DNA of 64,000 nucleotides from Butyrivibrio sp. (GCA_016297265.1 JAEDHB010000001.1:62001-126000), one strand, 5' to 3'. Positions 52,556 through 62,084 are shown, counted from the stretch's first letter. The notes: generated by a model from the letters alone, not told the origin. A program made the numbers and translations.

Positions 52556-52582
52556 AAGAACCTGTAAATAATACAGGTTCTT
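52556..52582 (-). terminator. Intrinsic terminator after tRNA-Glu
   Basis: A perfect 11-bp stem (52556-52566 with 52572-52582, core AGAACCTGTA), five-base loop, then TTCTTTTATTT on the minus strand. It begins four bases after the tRNA. Confidence 0.88.
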
Positions 52583-52585
52583 AAG

Positions 52586-52657
52586 TAGCCAATAGGGGAA
52601 TCGAACCCCTGTTTCCGCCGTGAGAGGGCGGCGTCTTAACCTCTTGACCAATTGGCC
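52586..52657 (-). tRNA. tRNA-Glu (anticodon CTC)
   Basis: A 72-base cloverleaf. The acceptor stem GGCCAAT/ATTGGCT, D stem GTC/GAC, anticodon stem CCGCC/GGCGG with loop CTCTCAC (anticodon CTC), and T arm AGGGG-TTCGATT-CCCCT are all present. The 3' CCA is not encoded. A CTC anticodon reads GAG, so a TTC isoacceptor must exist elsewhere. Confidence 0.95.
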
Positions 52658-52676
52658 ATCTGTCTCGTACTTGCAT

Positions 52677-52705
52677 ATAATACTATATCGAAATACAAAA
52701 TGCAA
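52677..52705 (-). promoter_or_regulatory. tRNA-Glu promoter
   Basis: On the minus strand TTGCAT (52700-52705), 17 bases, TATTAT (52677-52682), with an A7 tract just upstream. A perfect 10-bp inverted repeat (GTACTTGCAT 52668-52677 and ATGCAAGTAC 52700-52709) brackets the promoter. Confidence 0.8.
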
Positions 52706-52737
52706 GTACTTTTTTTATTTTTTTAATAAATCATATA

Positions 52738-53298
52738 TTATTTAAATACCTTGTCACACAGTTCCACATATTCCTGCCATTGCACGGTATTGGAAAGCTC
52801 TTTTACCGCATTGGATATCTCCCTGTGATACCACTCATGCTGCGATTTGTCTTTTTGATTAAAGCAATCCCAAAGCCTGTCTCCCATATGTTGGATATCC
52901 GTATACATTGACCTTAAATTGGACAATTTGTCGGCCAGCGCTATTATTTTAACATTGGTCGATGCCAGCTTCAGATGTTCTATCGTCTCCAGTTTGCGAA
53001 GCTTCCAGGTCTCGCTTGCCAGTTGATTGCGCCTCTTATCTTCGCTTTCCTCAGCAACCAGGGCAGCTACCTTGTCACCAAACATTTTGCTGATATCTTC
53101 CAGAGTATAAGCCGTATCTTCAACGACATCATGCAATAATGCCGCAATAATCACATCCTCATCACTACTCATCTGCGCAACAATTTCAGCCACCTCAATA
53201 GGATGGGTGATGTACGGAGTGTCGGATGTTTTTCTAACAATGCCCTTATGTGCTTCTTTTGCAAATTCAAGTGCTTTGGAATAGCGTTCTGTTAACAT
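52738..53298 (-). CDS. HD-domain small alarmone hydrolase (SpoT/MESH1-like)
   Basis: A 186-residue stand-alone HD protein with the SpoT-type hydrolase set: THPIEVAEIV (first His), LLHDVVEDT (HD and ED) and ALADKLSNLRSM (Asp and Asn). It lacks synthetase, TGS and ACT domains, so it should hydrolyse (p)ppGpp or related metabolites in a Mn-dependent way. AGGTG seven bases upstream favours ATG 53298. It is separated from the tRNA-Glu promoter by about 30 bases. Confidence 0.85.
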   Translation of the reverse strand: MLTERYSKALEFAKEAHKGIVRKTSDTPYITHPIEVAEIVAQMSSDEDVIIAALLHDVVEDTAYTLEDISKMFGDKVAALVAEESEDKRRNQLASETWKLRKLETIEHLKLASTNVKIIALADKLSNLRSMYTDIQHMGDRLWDCFNQKDKSQHEWYHREISNAVKELSNTVQWQEYVELCDKVFK

Positions 53299-53324
53299 AA
53301 TCATTCACCTGCCTGACCATTTTA

Positions 53325-53356
53325 CCGCACAAGGCGAATTATCCGTCATTGTGCGG
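53325..53356 (-). other. Hairpin in the gap upstream of the HD gene
   Basis: CCGCACAA (53325-53332) and TTGTGCGG (53349-53356) form a perfect 8-bp stem with a 16-base loop. No T run follows on either strand. It lies between the lipoprotein stop and the HD start and may be an intercistronic RNA structure. Confidence 0.55.
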
Positions 53357-53372
53357 GGCTTTCCTCAAAATA

Positions 53373-53870
53373 TTATTTGTTAGTATCAATACCAAAGCCT
53401 TTGGCAATTTCTTTTACATCGTCAATGGTTGAGTCACCGGTAGCCTGAATAAACACAAAAGTATTTCTGTCACGAAAAGCGACATATTTGTAAGTGTCAT
53501 TATGAGCAACCAGCAAATCATCCTCATAAACTTCGTATTTCTCGTAATAACCGATTTTCTGTGCAAGTGTATCCTTTACACCGCCATAGTACTTGTCAGC
53601 GACAACCTGCTGTTCGCATCTGAAATACAAAACACCGATGTCAGGATGGGTCTTACTGATTGCACTTGCAGATTCAATACCTGCAGCCTCAGCTTCCTGA
53701 TGGGATACATTAAATTCAAACTTATCCATATCATCACAGATGTTTTCAAACTCCTCAGGGGTAATAGGATCATCAATTTTTTGGATTATTTTTTTACAAC
53801 CGGTAAAACAGAAAACAATAACTATTGATAACAGAGATAATATCAATCTCTTTGTAATTGTTTTTTTCAT
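53373..53870 (-). CDS. Uncharacterised lipoprotein
   Basis: A 165-residue predicted lipoprotein: basic N-terminus, hydrophobic core and lipobox CFTGC (Cys25) followed by KK. The mature domain is about 140 residues, acidic, with FENICDDMDKFEFNVS and DRNTFVFIQATGD. No family is recognised with confidence. It has its own promoter and AGGAG before ATG 53870. Confidence 0.75.
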   Translation of the reverse strand: MKKTITKRLILSLLSIVIVFCFTGCKKIIQKIDDPITPEEFENICDDMDKFEFNVSHQEAEAAGIESASAISKTHPDIGVLYFRCEQQVVADKYYGGVKDTLAQKIGYYEKYEVYEDDLLVAHNDTYKYVAFRDRNTFVFIQATGDSTIDDVKEIAKGFGIDTNK

Positions 53871-53904
53871 AATGAAACTCCTTGATAAAAAAAGTATTTT
53901 ATAT

Positions 53905-53933
53905 ATTATCGTAGTTTATATTAATAATGTCAA
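53905..53933 (-). promoter_or_regulatory. Promoter of the lipoprotein gene
   Basis: On the minus strand TTGACA (53928-53933), 17 bases, GATAAT (53905-53910). It starts 17 bases after the polC stop. Confidence 0.75.
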
Positions 53934-53950
53934 GTCAATGAAAAAACATT

Positions 53951-56900
53951 CTACTCTCCGCCACCCATATAATCAAACAACGAAATCTGATTGCTGTAAT
54001 TCATGCTTCCAAGTATTCCCAGGTCTTTCATTAGGGTTGCGTTTACGCTTGAAACCTTGCTTCTGGACATAAAATCCTCCACAGACAGGAATTTGCCGTT
54101 TTTTGCCGCCTCATATATGCCGTCGGCAGCAACTTCGCCAAGTCCGTCAATGGATTTGAACGGTGGTAAAAGCTTACCATCCACAATCTGGAAATTTCTG
54201 GAATGGGACTTGTACAAGTCAATTGGCAGAAAATCAAAGCCACGGGCATACATTTCCTGAACCAGACGCATGTCCTTAAGCTGTCCTTCCTCCTTTTTGC
54301 TGATTGTTTTGAGTTCTAGTTTTTTCTTATATTCAGCAATATAATAATTCAGTTTTTCCTTGCCAAAACACATTAACTCATAAGAAAAATTGTCGGCACG
54401 GATACTAAAATATGCACAATAATACTCCAGAGGGTAAAATACTTTGCAATATGCAATTCGCCAAGCCATCATAACATAGGCCGCGGCATGTGCCTTCGGA
54501 AACATGTATTTAATCTGTTCACAGGACCAGACATACCAGTCGGGAACGCCGTGGGCAAGCATGTCCTCCTTCCACTCCGGCCATTTATCACATTTCTTCT
54601 TTGCGACTACGCCCTTTCGCACATTTTCCATGATTTTGAAGGCTGTTCCTGCCTCAAGTCCTTGGTTGATAAGATATACCATAATATCATCACGGGTACA
54701 GATAGCTGTTGAAATAGTTGCTTTTCCTTCCTCAATAAGCGTCTGGGCATTGTTAAGCCAAACATCAGTACCATGGGACAGTCCCGCAATACGCACCAGA
54801 TCGGAAAAATGCTGCGGTTTGGTATCAATCAACATCTGCATGGCAAAATCCGTACCGAATTCAGGTATTCCGAGACAGCCAAGTTTTGTTCCTCCTATAT
54901 CCTCCGGCTTGATTTTCAGGGCATCCAGGCTCTGGAACAAGGACATAACCTCAGGGCTGTCCAAAGGAATTGTCAAAGGATCCACCCGGGTTAAATCCTG
55001 CAGCATCCTAATCATCGTAGGATCATCATGTCCAAGGATATCAAGCTTAAGAAGGTTGTGGTCAATACTGTGATAATCGAAATGAGTTGTCACAATATTG
55101 GATGTCATATCATTTGCAGGATGCTGTACCGGTGTAAAAGAATCAATTTCCTCACCATAAGGCAAAACAATGATTCCGCCCGGATGCTGTCCTGTCGAAC
55201 GCTTAATGCCCATGCCCCCCGCAACAATCCTGTTAATTTCGCAATCCCGCTTTCTGGTGTTTTTCTCCTCAAAATAGTTTTTCACAAAGCCATACATTGT
55301 TTTCTCAGCCAGAGTACCTACGGTTCCGGCCTTAAAGGTCTGACCCTCGCCAAAAATAACTTCTACATATGCATGGGCTTTCGCCTGATATTCACCGGAA
55401 AAATTGAGGTCGATATCCGGTTCCTTATCTCCGTCAAATCCGAGGAAGGTCTCAAACGGAATATCAAATCCTTCCTTGCGCATTCTGGTGCCGCATTCCG
55501 GACAGTCGCAGTCCGGCATATCACAACCTGCACCACCTGCAAAAGCCCTGACCTCAGGGCTGTCAAAATCACAATAAAAACAGTTCGGACACAGATAATG
55601 CGGACTCAGCGGATTTACCTCGGTAATTCCTGCCATGGTCGCGGCAAAAGAAGAACCTACGGAGCCTCTGGAACCAACCAGGTATCCATCCTCATTGGAT
55701 TTCCAAACAAGCTTCTGTGCAATAATATACATTACCGAATAACCGTTTGAAATAATGGAATTCAATTCCTTCTCAAGCCTGTCATTCACGATTTTAGGCA
55801 GATTTGGCCCGTACATTTTGTGGGCATTGTTGTAGCAGATTTCCCTCAATGTATTGTCGGAATTCGGAATAACCGGTGCGCATTTATCCGGCCTTACAGG
55901 CTTGATTTTTTCGCACATATCTGCTATTTTGCGGGTATTTGTTATAACAACCTCATATGCTTTTTCCTCGCCGAGATAATCAAATTCAGCCAGCATTTCC
56001 TCCGTAGTCCTAAGATAAAGCGGAGCCTGGTTGTCAGCATCAGGAAAGCCCTTGCCCTTCATAATAATACGACGATAAATCTCATCCTCAGGATTGAGAA
56101 AATGCACATCGCAGGTTGCAACAACCGGCTTGTTGAACTCAGTACCCAGTTCAACAATTCTCTTATTAAGCTTAATCAAATCAGCATTGCTTGTAACATT
56201 CGGATATTTGGGGTCATCAATCATAAATCGGTTGTTGCCCAAAGGCTGTATTTCCAGATAATCATAGAAATTGACAAGCCTTGCAATTTCTTCGCTGGAT
56301 GCATTTTTAACTATCGCCTGGAACAACTCACCCGCTTCACAGGCAGAACCCAAAATAAGTCCCTCCCTGAGCTTTAAAACCTCGCTCTTAGGTATCCTTG
56401 GTTGTCTGTTAAAATATGTCAGATGCGATTTTGAAATCAGCCTGTAGAGATTAACCCTTCCCACTTCCGATGTTGCAAGAATGATGGCATGGAAGGATTT
56501 TCCCTTCTGAACTGATGTAATATTAAAATCTTCAATTTCATTAATTGATGACAAATCATTGATTCCGCGCGCCTCAAGTTTTGTAATAAGCTCTGTAAAA
56601 ATATTGGCGCAGGCATTTGCATCATCGACCGCTCTGTGATGATTAAAAGCCGGCAGTTTCAAGGCCTTAGCTACATGGTCAAGCTTAAACTTACCAAGCG
56701 CCGGCAACAGAACCTTGGACAATCCCACCGTATCAACCACAGTATGTTTAAATTCAATGCCCAGTATTTTTTTCGCCTTTTCCCTGATAAATCCCACATC
56801 AAAGCTCGCATTATGGGCAACAAGTATTGCATCACCGCAAAATTCAATAAAGCGCGGCAAAACCGTTTCAACGGTCTCCGCATTTTCAACATCGCTGTCC

Positions 56901-58468
56901 TGAATGCCTGTAAGCTTCTGAATTTCAAAAGGAATAGGGATTTGAGGATTAATATATGATGAAAATCTGTCTACAATTTTCCTGTTGCACATCTTTATTG
57001 CACCGATTTCTATGATGCAGTCATTTTCAGGTGAAAAACCGGTTGTTTCTATATCAAAAATCACATATGTATCATCAAAGTCCTGTCCCTTTGCATCCTC
57101 TACGATTTTTACCGTATCATCAACAAGGTAGGCCTCCACTCCATATATTATTTTGAAATCAGGATTACTCAATTTGGTATGAGAAGCCTCCGTAAAGCCC
57201 TGCACAACACCATGGTCCGTAATGGCAATCGCGGGATGTCCAAATTCCTCCGCCTGTTTGACTATTGCGCTCGCATCGGAAACTCCGTCCATCTCGCTCA
57301 TCTTGGTATGGCAATGAAGTTCCACACGTTTTTCCATGGCCAAATCCACACGTTTCACCCTGAAGTCATTTATTTTCATAATTCCGGTAACCGAACCAAT
57401 TGTAAGCTCTCCGGAAAACTTGTCCACCGTCGTCATACCTTTTACGGCAATAAACGCACCGGTTTTCAAATCTTTTTCAACTTCCTCAAATTGTTCCGAA
57501 GTAAAGAAAAGCTTGACCGTGATGGTGTCGGTAAAATCAGTCACATCAAACATATATATTATTTTGCCATTCTTCAATTCACGCGTCTCCGCAAAGCGAA
57601 TCTGACCTCTGAAGGTGATTTCGCCCATCTCACCCACAACGGTCTCAAGCAAAATATAATCGTCGTCAAATTCGCGTCCATATATAACATTCTCATTGTC
57701 CGAACGCTTCACGCTACGCCTGTACTCCCCTGCGCCGGATGTCGTCTTCCTTGTGAAACCATCCTTTGTCTTGAAGTTTCCGGCAGCAGATTTCTTATCT
57801 TCTTTGTTGTTTGAAGTGGCATTGTCGGCATTGCTTTCCTTAGCATTCTCTGCCGTAGCATTGTTACTTTTTTCAGCCTGATTCTTCTCGTATTCTGTTG
57901 AAATATTACTGATAATCTGGTTCAGCCTGTACTCGGCCTCAAGACTCTGCCTGCTCGCCTCTTTCGTGACAAACTCAGGCACAACACTAACTTCCATGCA
58001 AAATCTGTTGAGGAACATATCATCAAGCATACGAATAATGCTATCGGCATACTGATGAGTTATGAAATTGTCATCAAAAACAATTTTTATCGTATTTTCA
58101 TCAATAAAAATAATATCCGCATCCTTTAACATCTGATGCTTCATTTTGCTTTCAAAATCAAGCTCATACAATATGCTGTCAAGATACTCATCAAAAATGG
58201 TTTTGGGTGTATGAAGTGATGATAATTGAAAGCGTTCCAGTATTGTGACATCCATATTGTTAAAAGGCAAAATCTGTTTTTTAACTTCAGCTTCTGCCTT
58301 TCTGATTATCTTTCTTGCAACAATTCTGCTAAATTTTACTACTATCTTAACCGAGGTTCTTTCTGAATTCATGACAAGCTGAAGTACATCAGCATCCTCA
58401 AACGCAGTTGTCAATTCCCTGTTGAATTTTATTGTGGGAAAAACCTCTGTAAATCTCTTAATTTCCAA
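53951..58468 (-). CDS. polC: DNA polymerase III alpha subunit, PolC type
   Basis: A 1505-residue replicative polymerase of the low-GC Gram-positive PolC class. Order: N-terminal domains and OB fold (about 1-350), PHP domain start (VELHCHTKMSEMDGVSD), DEDD proofreading exonuclease inserted in PHP (FDIETTGFSPEN, VAHNASFDVGF, HHRAVDDANA), zinc-binding segment (CPNCFYC, CDCPECG), and polymerase core (GDKEPDIDLNFSGEYQ, GQHPGGIIV, AHAAAYVMMA). It ends in a clamp-binding QISLFDY. TTG 58468, eight bases after GGAG, is the likelier start than GTG 58477. Confidence 0.97.
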   Translation of the reverse strand: MEIKRFTEVFPTIKFNRELTTAFEDADVLQLVMNSERTSVKIVVKFSRIVARKIIRKAEAEVKKQILPFNNMDVTILERFQLSSLHTPKTIFDEYLDSILYELDFESKMKHQMLKDADIIFIDENTIKIVFDDNFITHQYADSIIRMLDDMFLNRFCMEVSVVPEFVTKEASRQSLEAEYRLNQIISNISTEYEKNQAEKSNNATAENAKESNADNATSNNKEDKKSAAGNFKTKDGFTRKTTSGAGEYRRSVKRSDNENVIYGREFDDDYILLETVVGEMGEITFRGQIRFAETRELKNGKIIYMFDVTDFTDTITVKLFFTSEQFEEVEKDLKTGAFIAVKGMTTVDKFSGELTIGSVTGIMKINDFRVKRVDLAMEKRVELHCHTKMSEMDGVSDASAIVKQAEEFGHPAIAITDHGVVQGFTEASHTKLSNPDFKIIYGVEAYLVDDTVKIVEDAKGQDFDDTYVIFDIETTGFSPENDCIIEIGAIKMCNRKIVDRFSSYINPQIPIPFEIQKLTGIQDSDVENAETVETVLPRFIEFCGDAILVAHNASFDVGFIREKAKKILGIEFKHTVVDTVGLSKVLLPALGKFKLDHVAKALKLPAFNHHRAVDDANACANIFTELITKLEARGINDLSSINEIEDFNITSVQKGKSFHAIILATSEVGRVNLYRLISKSHLTYFNRQPRIPKSEVLKLREGLILGSACEAGELFQAIVKNASSEEIARLVNFYDYLEIQPLGNNRFMIDDPKYPNVTSNADLIKLNKRIVELGTEFNKPVVATCDVHFLNPEDEIYRRIIMKGKGFPDADNQAPLYLRTTEEMLAEFDYLGEEKAYEVVITNTRKIADMCEKIKPVRPDKCAPVIPNSDNTLREICYNNAHKMYGPNLPKIVNDRLEKELNSIISNGYSVMYIIAQKLVWKSNEDGYLVGSRGSVGSSFAATMAGITEVNPLSPHYLCPNCFYCDFDSPEVRAFAGGAGCDMPDCDCPECGTRMRKEGFDIPFETFLGFDGDKEPDIDLNFSGEYQAKAHAYVEVIFGEGQTFKAGTVGTLAEKTMYGFVKNYFEEKNTRKRDCEINRIVAGGMGIKRSTGQHPGGIIVLPYGEEIDSFTPVQHPANDMTSNIVTTHFDYHSIDHNLLKLDILGHDDPTMIRMLQDLTRVDPLTIPLDSPEVMSLFQSLDALKIKPEDIGGTKLGCLGIPEFGTDFAMQMLIDTKPQHFSDLVRIAGLSHGTDVWLNNAQTLIEEGKATISTAICTRDDIMVYLINQGLEAGTAFKIMENVRKGVVAKKKCDKWPEWKEDMLAHGVPDWYVWSCEQIKYMFPKAHAAAYVMMAWRIAYCKVFYPLEYYCAYFSIRADNFSYELMCFGKEKLNYYIAEYKKKLELKTISKKEEGQLKDMRLVQEMYARGFDFLPIDLYKSHSRNFQIVDGKLLPPFKSIDGLGEVAADGIYEAAKNGKFLSVEDFMSRSKVSSVNATLMKDLGILGSMNYSNQISLFDYMGGGE

Positions 58469-58469
58469 A

Positions 58470-59525
58470 TTATTCACTCCAATTATCTAATTCTTCCTTC
58501 AGACAGCTTAGCAATTCGCTTTCCGGTACTTTTTTAATAACCTCACCTTTTTTGATAAGAATGCCCTCTCCGATTCCGCCGGCAACTCCCAGGTCAGCCT
58601 CCTTTGCTTCCCCGGGACCGTTAACAATACAACCCATAACGGCAAGCTTGATATTGTAATCATAACTGCTTGCCAGGTTTTCGACCTTGTTGGCAAGGTC
58701 AATCAGATCAATCTGTGTTCTTCCGCAGGTCGGACACGATACAATTTCAATTCCGGATTGTCTGAGCCCCAACGTCCTTAATATAATTTTTGCAGATTTG
58801 ATTTCTTCCACCGGGTCTCCTGTGAGGGATACTCTGATTGTGTCACCGATTCCCTGATTAAGAATTATTCCCAGCCCCACTGCGGATTTAATGTTACCTG
58901 AAAAAACAGTGCCGGATTCCGTTATTCCCACATGCAGCGGATAAATACATTCTTTTGCAATCAGTTCATGTGCCCTGGCGCACAAAAGAACATCCGACGA
59001 TTTTATGCTTACCACAAGATTGTCATATCCCATATCTTCGATAATGCGGACCTTATCAAGGGCACTTTCAACAATTCCTTCTGCCGTCACATGACCATAT
59101 TTCTCGATAATATTTTTTTCCAGCGAGCCACTGTTAACCCCGACTCTGATAGGAATATTTCTCTCCCTGGCGCAATCTACAACAGCCCTGATTTTATCAG
59201 TCGAACCGATATTGCCCGGGTTGATTCGTATTTTATCAGCTCCATTTTCCATTGCCATAATAGCCATTCTGTAGTCAAAATGAATATCCGCAACCAGTGG
59301 AATATGGATTTGGCTTTTAATCCCTGCTATTGCCTTTGCAGCCTCCTCATTTGGAACAGTGCAGCGGACAATTTCACATCCCGCCTCCTCCAGACGCAGA
59401 ATCTGGTTAACGGTTGCAGCAATATCCTCTGTTTTGGTATTAGTCATGGACTGAATCAAAATCGGATTGCCTCCGCCTATTTTGCGGTCACCGATTGTGA
59501 CAACTTTAGTATTATTTCTGTACAT
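58470..59525 (-). CDS. ispG: 4-hydroxy-3-methylbut-2-enyl diphosphate synthase (IspG)
   Basis: A 351-residue MEP-pathway enzyme. The TIM barrel begins with IGGGNPILIQSMTNT. The C-terminal iron-sulfur domain carries SCPTCGRTQID and MGCIVNGPGEA, giving the three cluster cysteines, with a conserved Glu. It reduces MEcPP to HMBPP. It stands between rseP and polC; dxr of the same pathway is two genes upstream. Confidence 0.97.
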   Translation of the reverse strand: MYRNNTKVVTIGDRKIGGGNPILIQSMTNTKTEDIAATVNQILRLEEAGCEIVRCTVPNEEAAKAIAGIKSQIHIPLVADIHFDYRMAIMAMENGADKIRINPGNIGSTDKIRAVVDCARERNIPIRVGVNSGSLEKNIIEKYGHVTAEGIVESALDKVRIIEDMGYDNLVVSIKSSDVLLCARAHELIAKECIYPLHVGITESGTVFSGNIKSAVGLGIILNQGIGDTIRVSLTGDPVEEIKSAKIILRTLGLRQSGIEIVSCPTCGRTQIDLIDLANKVENLASSYDYNIKLAVMGCIVNGPGEAKEADLGVAGGIGEGILIKKGEVIKKVPESELLSCLKEELDNWSE

Positions 59526-59536
59526 ATTCTCACCAA

Positions 59537-60835
59537 TTAAAATAGTTTTCTTATATCATTAAACAAAATCGCAAGGGTTAGCAGGAATAATAGTATCACG
59601 CCGACAAAATGAACAATTCCTTCCTTCTCTCTTGGCACCGGTTTCCGTCTGACAGCCTCGATAATAAGGAAAAACAATTTGCCGCCGTCCAGTGCAGGGA
59701 TTGGCAAAAGGTTCATAATTCCAAGATTTGCACTAATCATAATGCTGAAATTGAGCAGGTTCAACAATACTATCAATGCGCCCTCATCCTTGGTTTCTTC
59801 AACTACATTTCCAACGATGTTGACAATTCCCACAGGTCCGCTCACATCATTGATTGATGCCTTTTTGTTAATCAGCATTTTTATGCTGGCAAAAACACTC
59901 TTTGACCAGTATCCGGTATATTTGAAGGAATAACCAATTGTTTTAATAGGGCTTACCTTCTCCCAAACATTGGCAAAGCCCATGCCCGTTGTATAATATG
60001 ACTGGTGCACTCTGTCAGGCTTTAGCTTTACCATAACCTGGGAGCCACCCCTGTCAACCATAATACGGATATTATATTCACCATACCTCAATAACATTGA
60101 ACGAAAATGCTGATAATCCTTAATTTTCTCGCCGTTAACGCTTAAAAGGACATCGCCCTTTTTGATTCCTGCCTCCGAAGCAGGCATATCGTCTGTCACA
60201 TCAGATACTTCGAGTTTATTATCTGCATTATCAGTGTTTAGCATAACGCCAATCTGATACACGTTTTCGTCGACATAGCGCGGAATAACCGTGGTTTTGT
60301 ACTTTTCTCCGTCACGCACATAGGTTATTTCCATTGTTTCGCCGTCATGCTCCATTTCGTACAAGGCATAATCCTCGTAGAATGTAATGTTTTTCTTATT
60401 AATCTTAACGATTTTATCCCCCGGCTTCAAACCTGCCTCATACGCAGGTGAATTATCGGCAACTGCTCCGACTACGCATGGGTCATAGCCAACCTTTCCA
60501 ATCAGAATGACGGAAAAAAGAAATGCAAGAATAATATTGAACAATGGACCGGCAACAATAATTGCCATCCTTTTCCATACGCTTTTTGACAAATACGAGC
60601 CTTCGCCCGTTTCGTCACCGTTTTCATCCATTCCGCTCATGGCACAGCTTCCGCCGAAAAGAAAAAGCTTGATACTGTACAATGTGTCTTTTCTCTTAAA
60701 CTTGAGGAGTCTTGGCCCCATTCCCAGGGAAAACTCTTTCACGTGAACGCCACATATTTTTGCAACCACAAAATGGCCGAATTCATGAACAAAAATAAGT
60801 AAGCTGAGTATTAAAATTGCAATTAATATCTTCAT
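59537..60835 (-). CDS. rseP: RIP zinc metalloprotease RseP/RasP
   Basis: A 432-residue site-2 protease. The first helix contains LLIFVHEFGHFVVAK (HExxH), and the last helices contain NLLPIPALDGGKLFF (LDG motif). Between them I see two PDZ-like regions, about residues 115-190 (DNSPAYEAGLKPGDKIVKIN) and 205-280 (DDMPASEAGIKKGDVLLSVN). It cleaves signal peptides and anti-sigma factors within the membrane. GAGG before ATG 60835 supports that start over TTG 60838. Confidence 0.95.
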   Translation of the reverse strand: MKILIAILILSLLIFVHEFGHFVVAKICGVHVKEFSLGMGPRLLKFKRKDTLYSIKLFLFGGSCAMSGMDENGDETGEGSYLSKSVWKRMAIIVAGPLFNIILAFLFSVILIGKVGYDPCVVGAVADNSPAYEAGLKPGDKIVKINKKNITFYEDYALYEMEHDGETMEITYVRDGEKYKTTVIPRYVDENVYQIGVMLNTDNADNKLEVSDVTDDMPASEAGIKKGDVLLSVNGEKIKDYQHFRSMLLRYGEYNIRIMVDRGGSQVMVKLKPDRVHQSYYTTGMGFANVWEKVSPIKTIGYSFKYTGYWSKSVFASIKMLINKKASINDVSGPVGIVNIVGNVVEETKDEGALIVLLNLLNFSIMISANLGIMNLLPIPALDGGKLFFLIIEAVRRKPVPREKEGIVHFVGVILLFLLTLAILFNDIRKLF

Positions 60836-60839
60836 CAAT

Positions 60840-62015
60840 TCACCTCAAAAATTCTGCAACCCTTCGCTCGGTTTCGAGTATATCCTCAAGGGTTGGATTG
60901 TCTATATATTCTATGCTATCCAGAGCTCTTTCAATCATATCGGTGATGTCCGTAAATCCTATTTTCTCATCGAGAAATCTGCTCACGGCAATTTCATTGG
61001 CCGCATTGTAAATGGTCGGCAGATTACCGCCCTTCTTACCGACCTCATATGCTAAGGCCAGTCCTCTGAAGGTTATTGTATCAGGATTTTCAAATGAAAT
61101 GTGTGAAAGTTTTGCGAAATCTAACCGTTCACTGTTCAGCGGACGCCGTTCCGGATAATATAGTGCATATTGTATAGGAAGGCGCATATCAGGGCGCCCT
61201 AACTGTGCCATAACTCCGCCATCCACAAACTGTATCATAGAATGAATAATGCTCTGGGGCTGCACCACCACCTGAACCTGTTCATATTCCACTCCGAAAA
61301 GCCACTTGGCTTCCATTACTTCCAATCCTTTGTTAATCATTGTAGCCGAATCAATGGTAATTTTTTTCCCCATTGACCAGTTTGGATGTTTAAGTGCATC
61401 GGACACCCTTACATTTCTTAATTCCTCAAGGGTTCTGCCTCTGAAAGGACCTCCCGAGGCTGTCAGAATTATTTTTTCCACCTGTCCACTGTTTTCACCG
61501 TTAAGGCACTGGAAAATAGCACTGTGTTCACTGTCAACAGGCAGAATAGATACATTATGTTTTTGGGCAAGGTCGATAATAATATGCCCCGCCGTAACCA
61601 GAGTTTCCTTGTTGGCCAAAGCAATATCATGCCCTGTTTCAATGGCTCTGATTGTGGGTCTTATTCCCATCATACCAACTATTGCCGTAACCAGTATGTC
61701 ATATTCACAGCATTCGGCAATTTGAATTAATCCATCCATACCAAAACAGATGTCATATTTACAATTCGGTGTTAATTCCTTCAATTCCGAATAGTCCTTT
61801 TCATCTGCAATGCAAACAAGCTTTGGACTAAACTCAACTATCTGTTCAGCCAAAGCCTTAATATTATGCCCTGCTGCCAGAGCAACAACCTCTATCTCTC
61901 TATTTTTATCAGCTCCGTCACAACAGGAGTCCGCGTCGCCATTATTATTTCTGACAACATCCAGAGTCTGCGTTCCGATTGAACCGGTGGAGCCAAGTAT
62001 CGCTATTCTTTTCAT
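60840..62015 (-). CDS. dxr: 1-deoxy-D-xylulose-5-phosphate reductoisomerase (Dxr/IspC)
   Basis: A 391-residue enzyme making MEP from [17 protein letters not shown] binds [28 protein letters not shown] and [20 protein letters not shown] form the active site with the metal ligands. A short insertion near residues 25-40 ([18 protein letters not shown]) is unusual for the family and lies in a loop. It follows cdsA with a hairpin in the gap. Confidence 0.96.
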   Translation of the reverse strand: MKRIAILGSTGSIGTQTLDVVRNNNGDADSCCDGADKNREIEVVALAAGHNIKALAEQIVEFSPKLVCIADEKDYSELKELTPNCKYDICFGMDGLIQIAECCEYDILVTAIVGMMGIRPTIRAIETGHDIALANKETLVTAGHIIIDLAQKHNVSILPVDSEHSAIFQCLNGENSGQVEKIILTASGGPFRGRTLEELRNVRVSDALKHPNWSMGKKITIDSATMINKGLEVMEAKWLFGVEYEQVQVVVQPQSIIHSMIQFVDGGVMAQLGRPDMRLPIQYALYYPERRPLNSERLDFAKLSHISFENPDTITFRGLALAYEVGKKGGNLPTIYNAANEIAVSRFLDEKIGFTDITDMIERALDSIEYIDNPTLEDILETERRVAEFLR

Positions 62016-62051
62016 AAAAACCTCTAAAATGTAATCTCATTTTGCAGAATT

Positions 62052-62074
62052 GACGCGGGCAAAATGCCCACGTC
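62052..62074 (-). other. Intercistronic hairpin between cdsA and dxr
   Basis: GACGCGGGCA (62052-62061) and TGCCCACGTC (62065-62074) with a three-base loop. Read on the minus strand all ten positions pair (one U-G), while the plus strand has a C-A clash, which argues for function in the mRNA. No T run follows, so it is not a classic terminator. Confidence 0.7.
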
Positions 62075-62084
62075 ATCATACTTT

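Noticed and set aside
55028..55750. Long plus-strand open frame of 240 codons
   Set aside because: It is antisense inside polC, whose conserved zinc and polymerase motifs are on the other strand, and it lacks a ribosome binding site and any recognisable domain.
57179..57814. Plus-strand open frame of 211 codons
   Set aside because: Antisense to the PolC exonuclease/PHP region; composition is that of a shadow frame.
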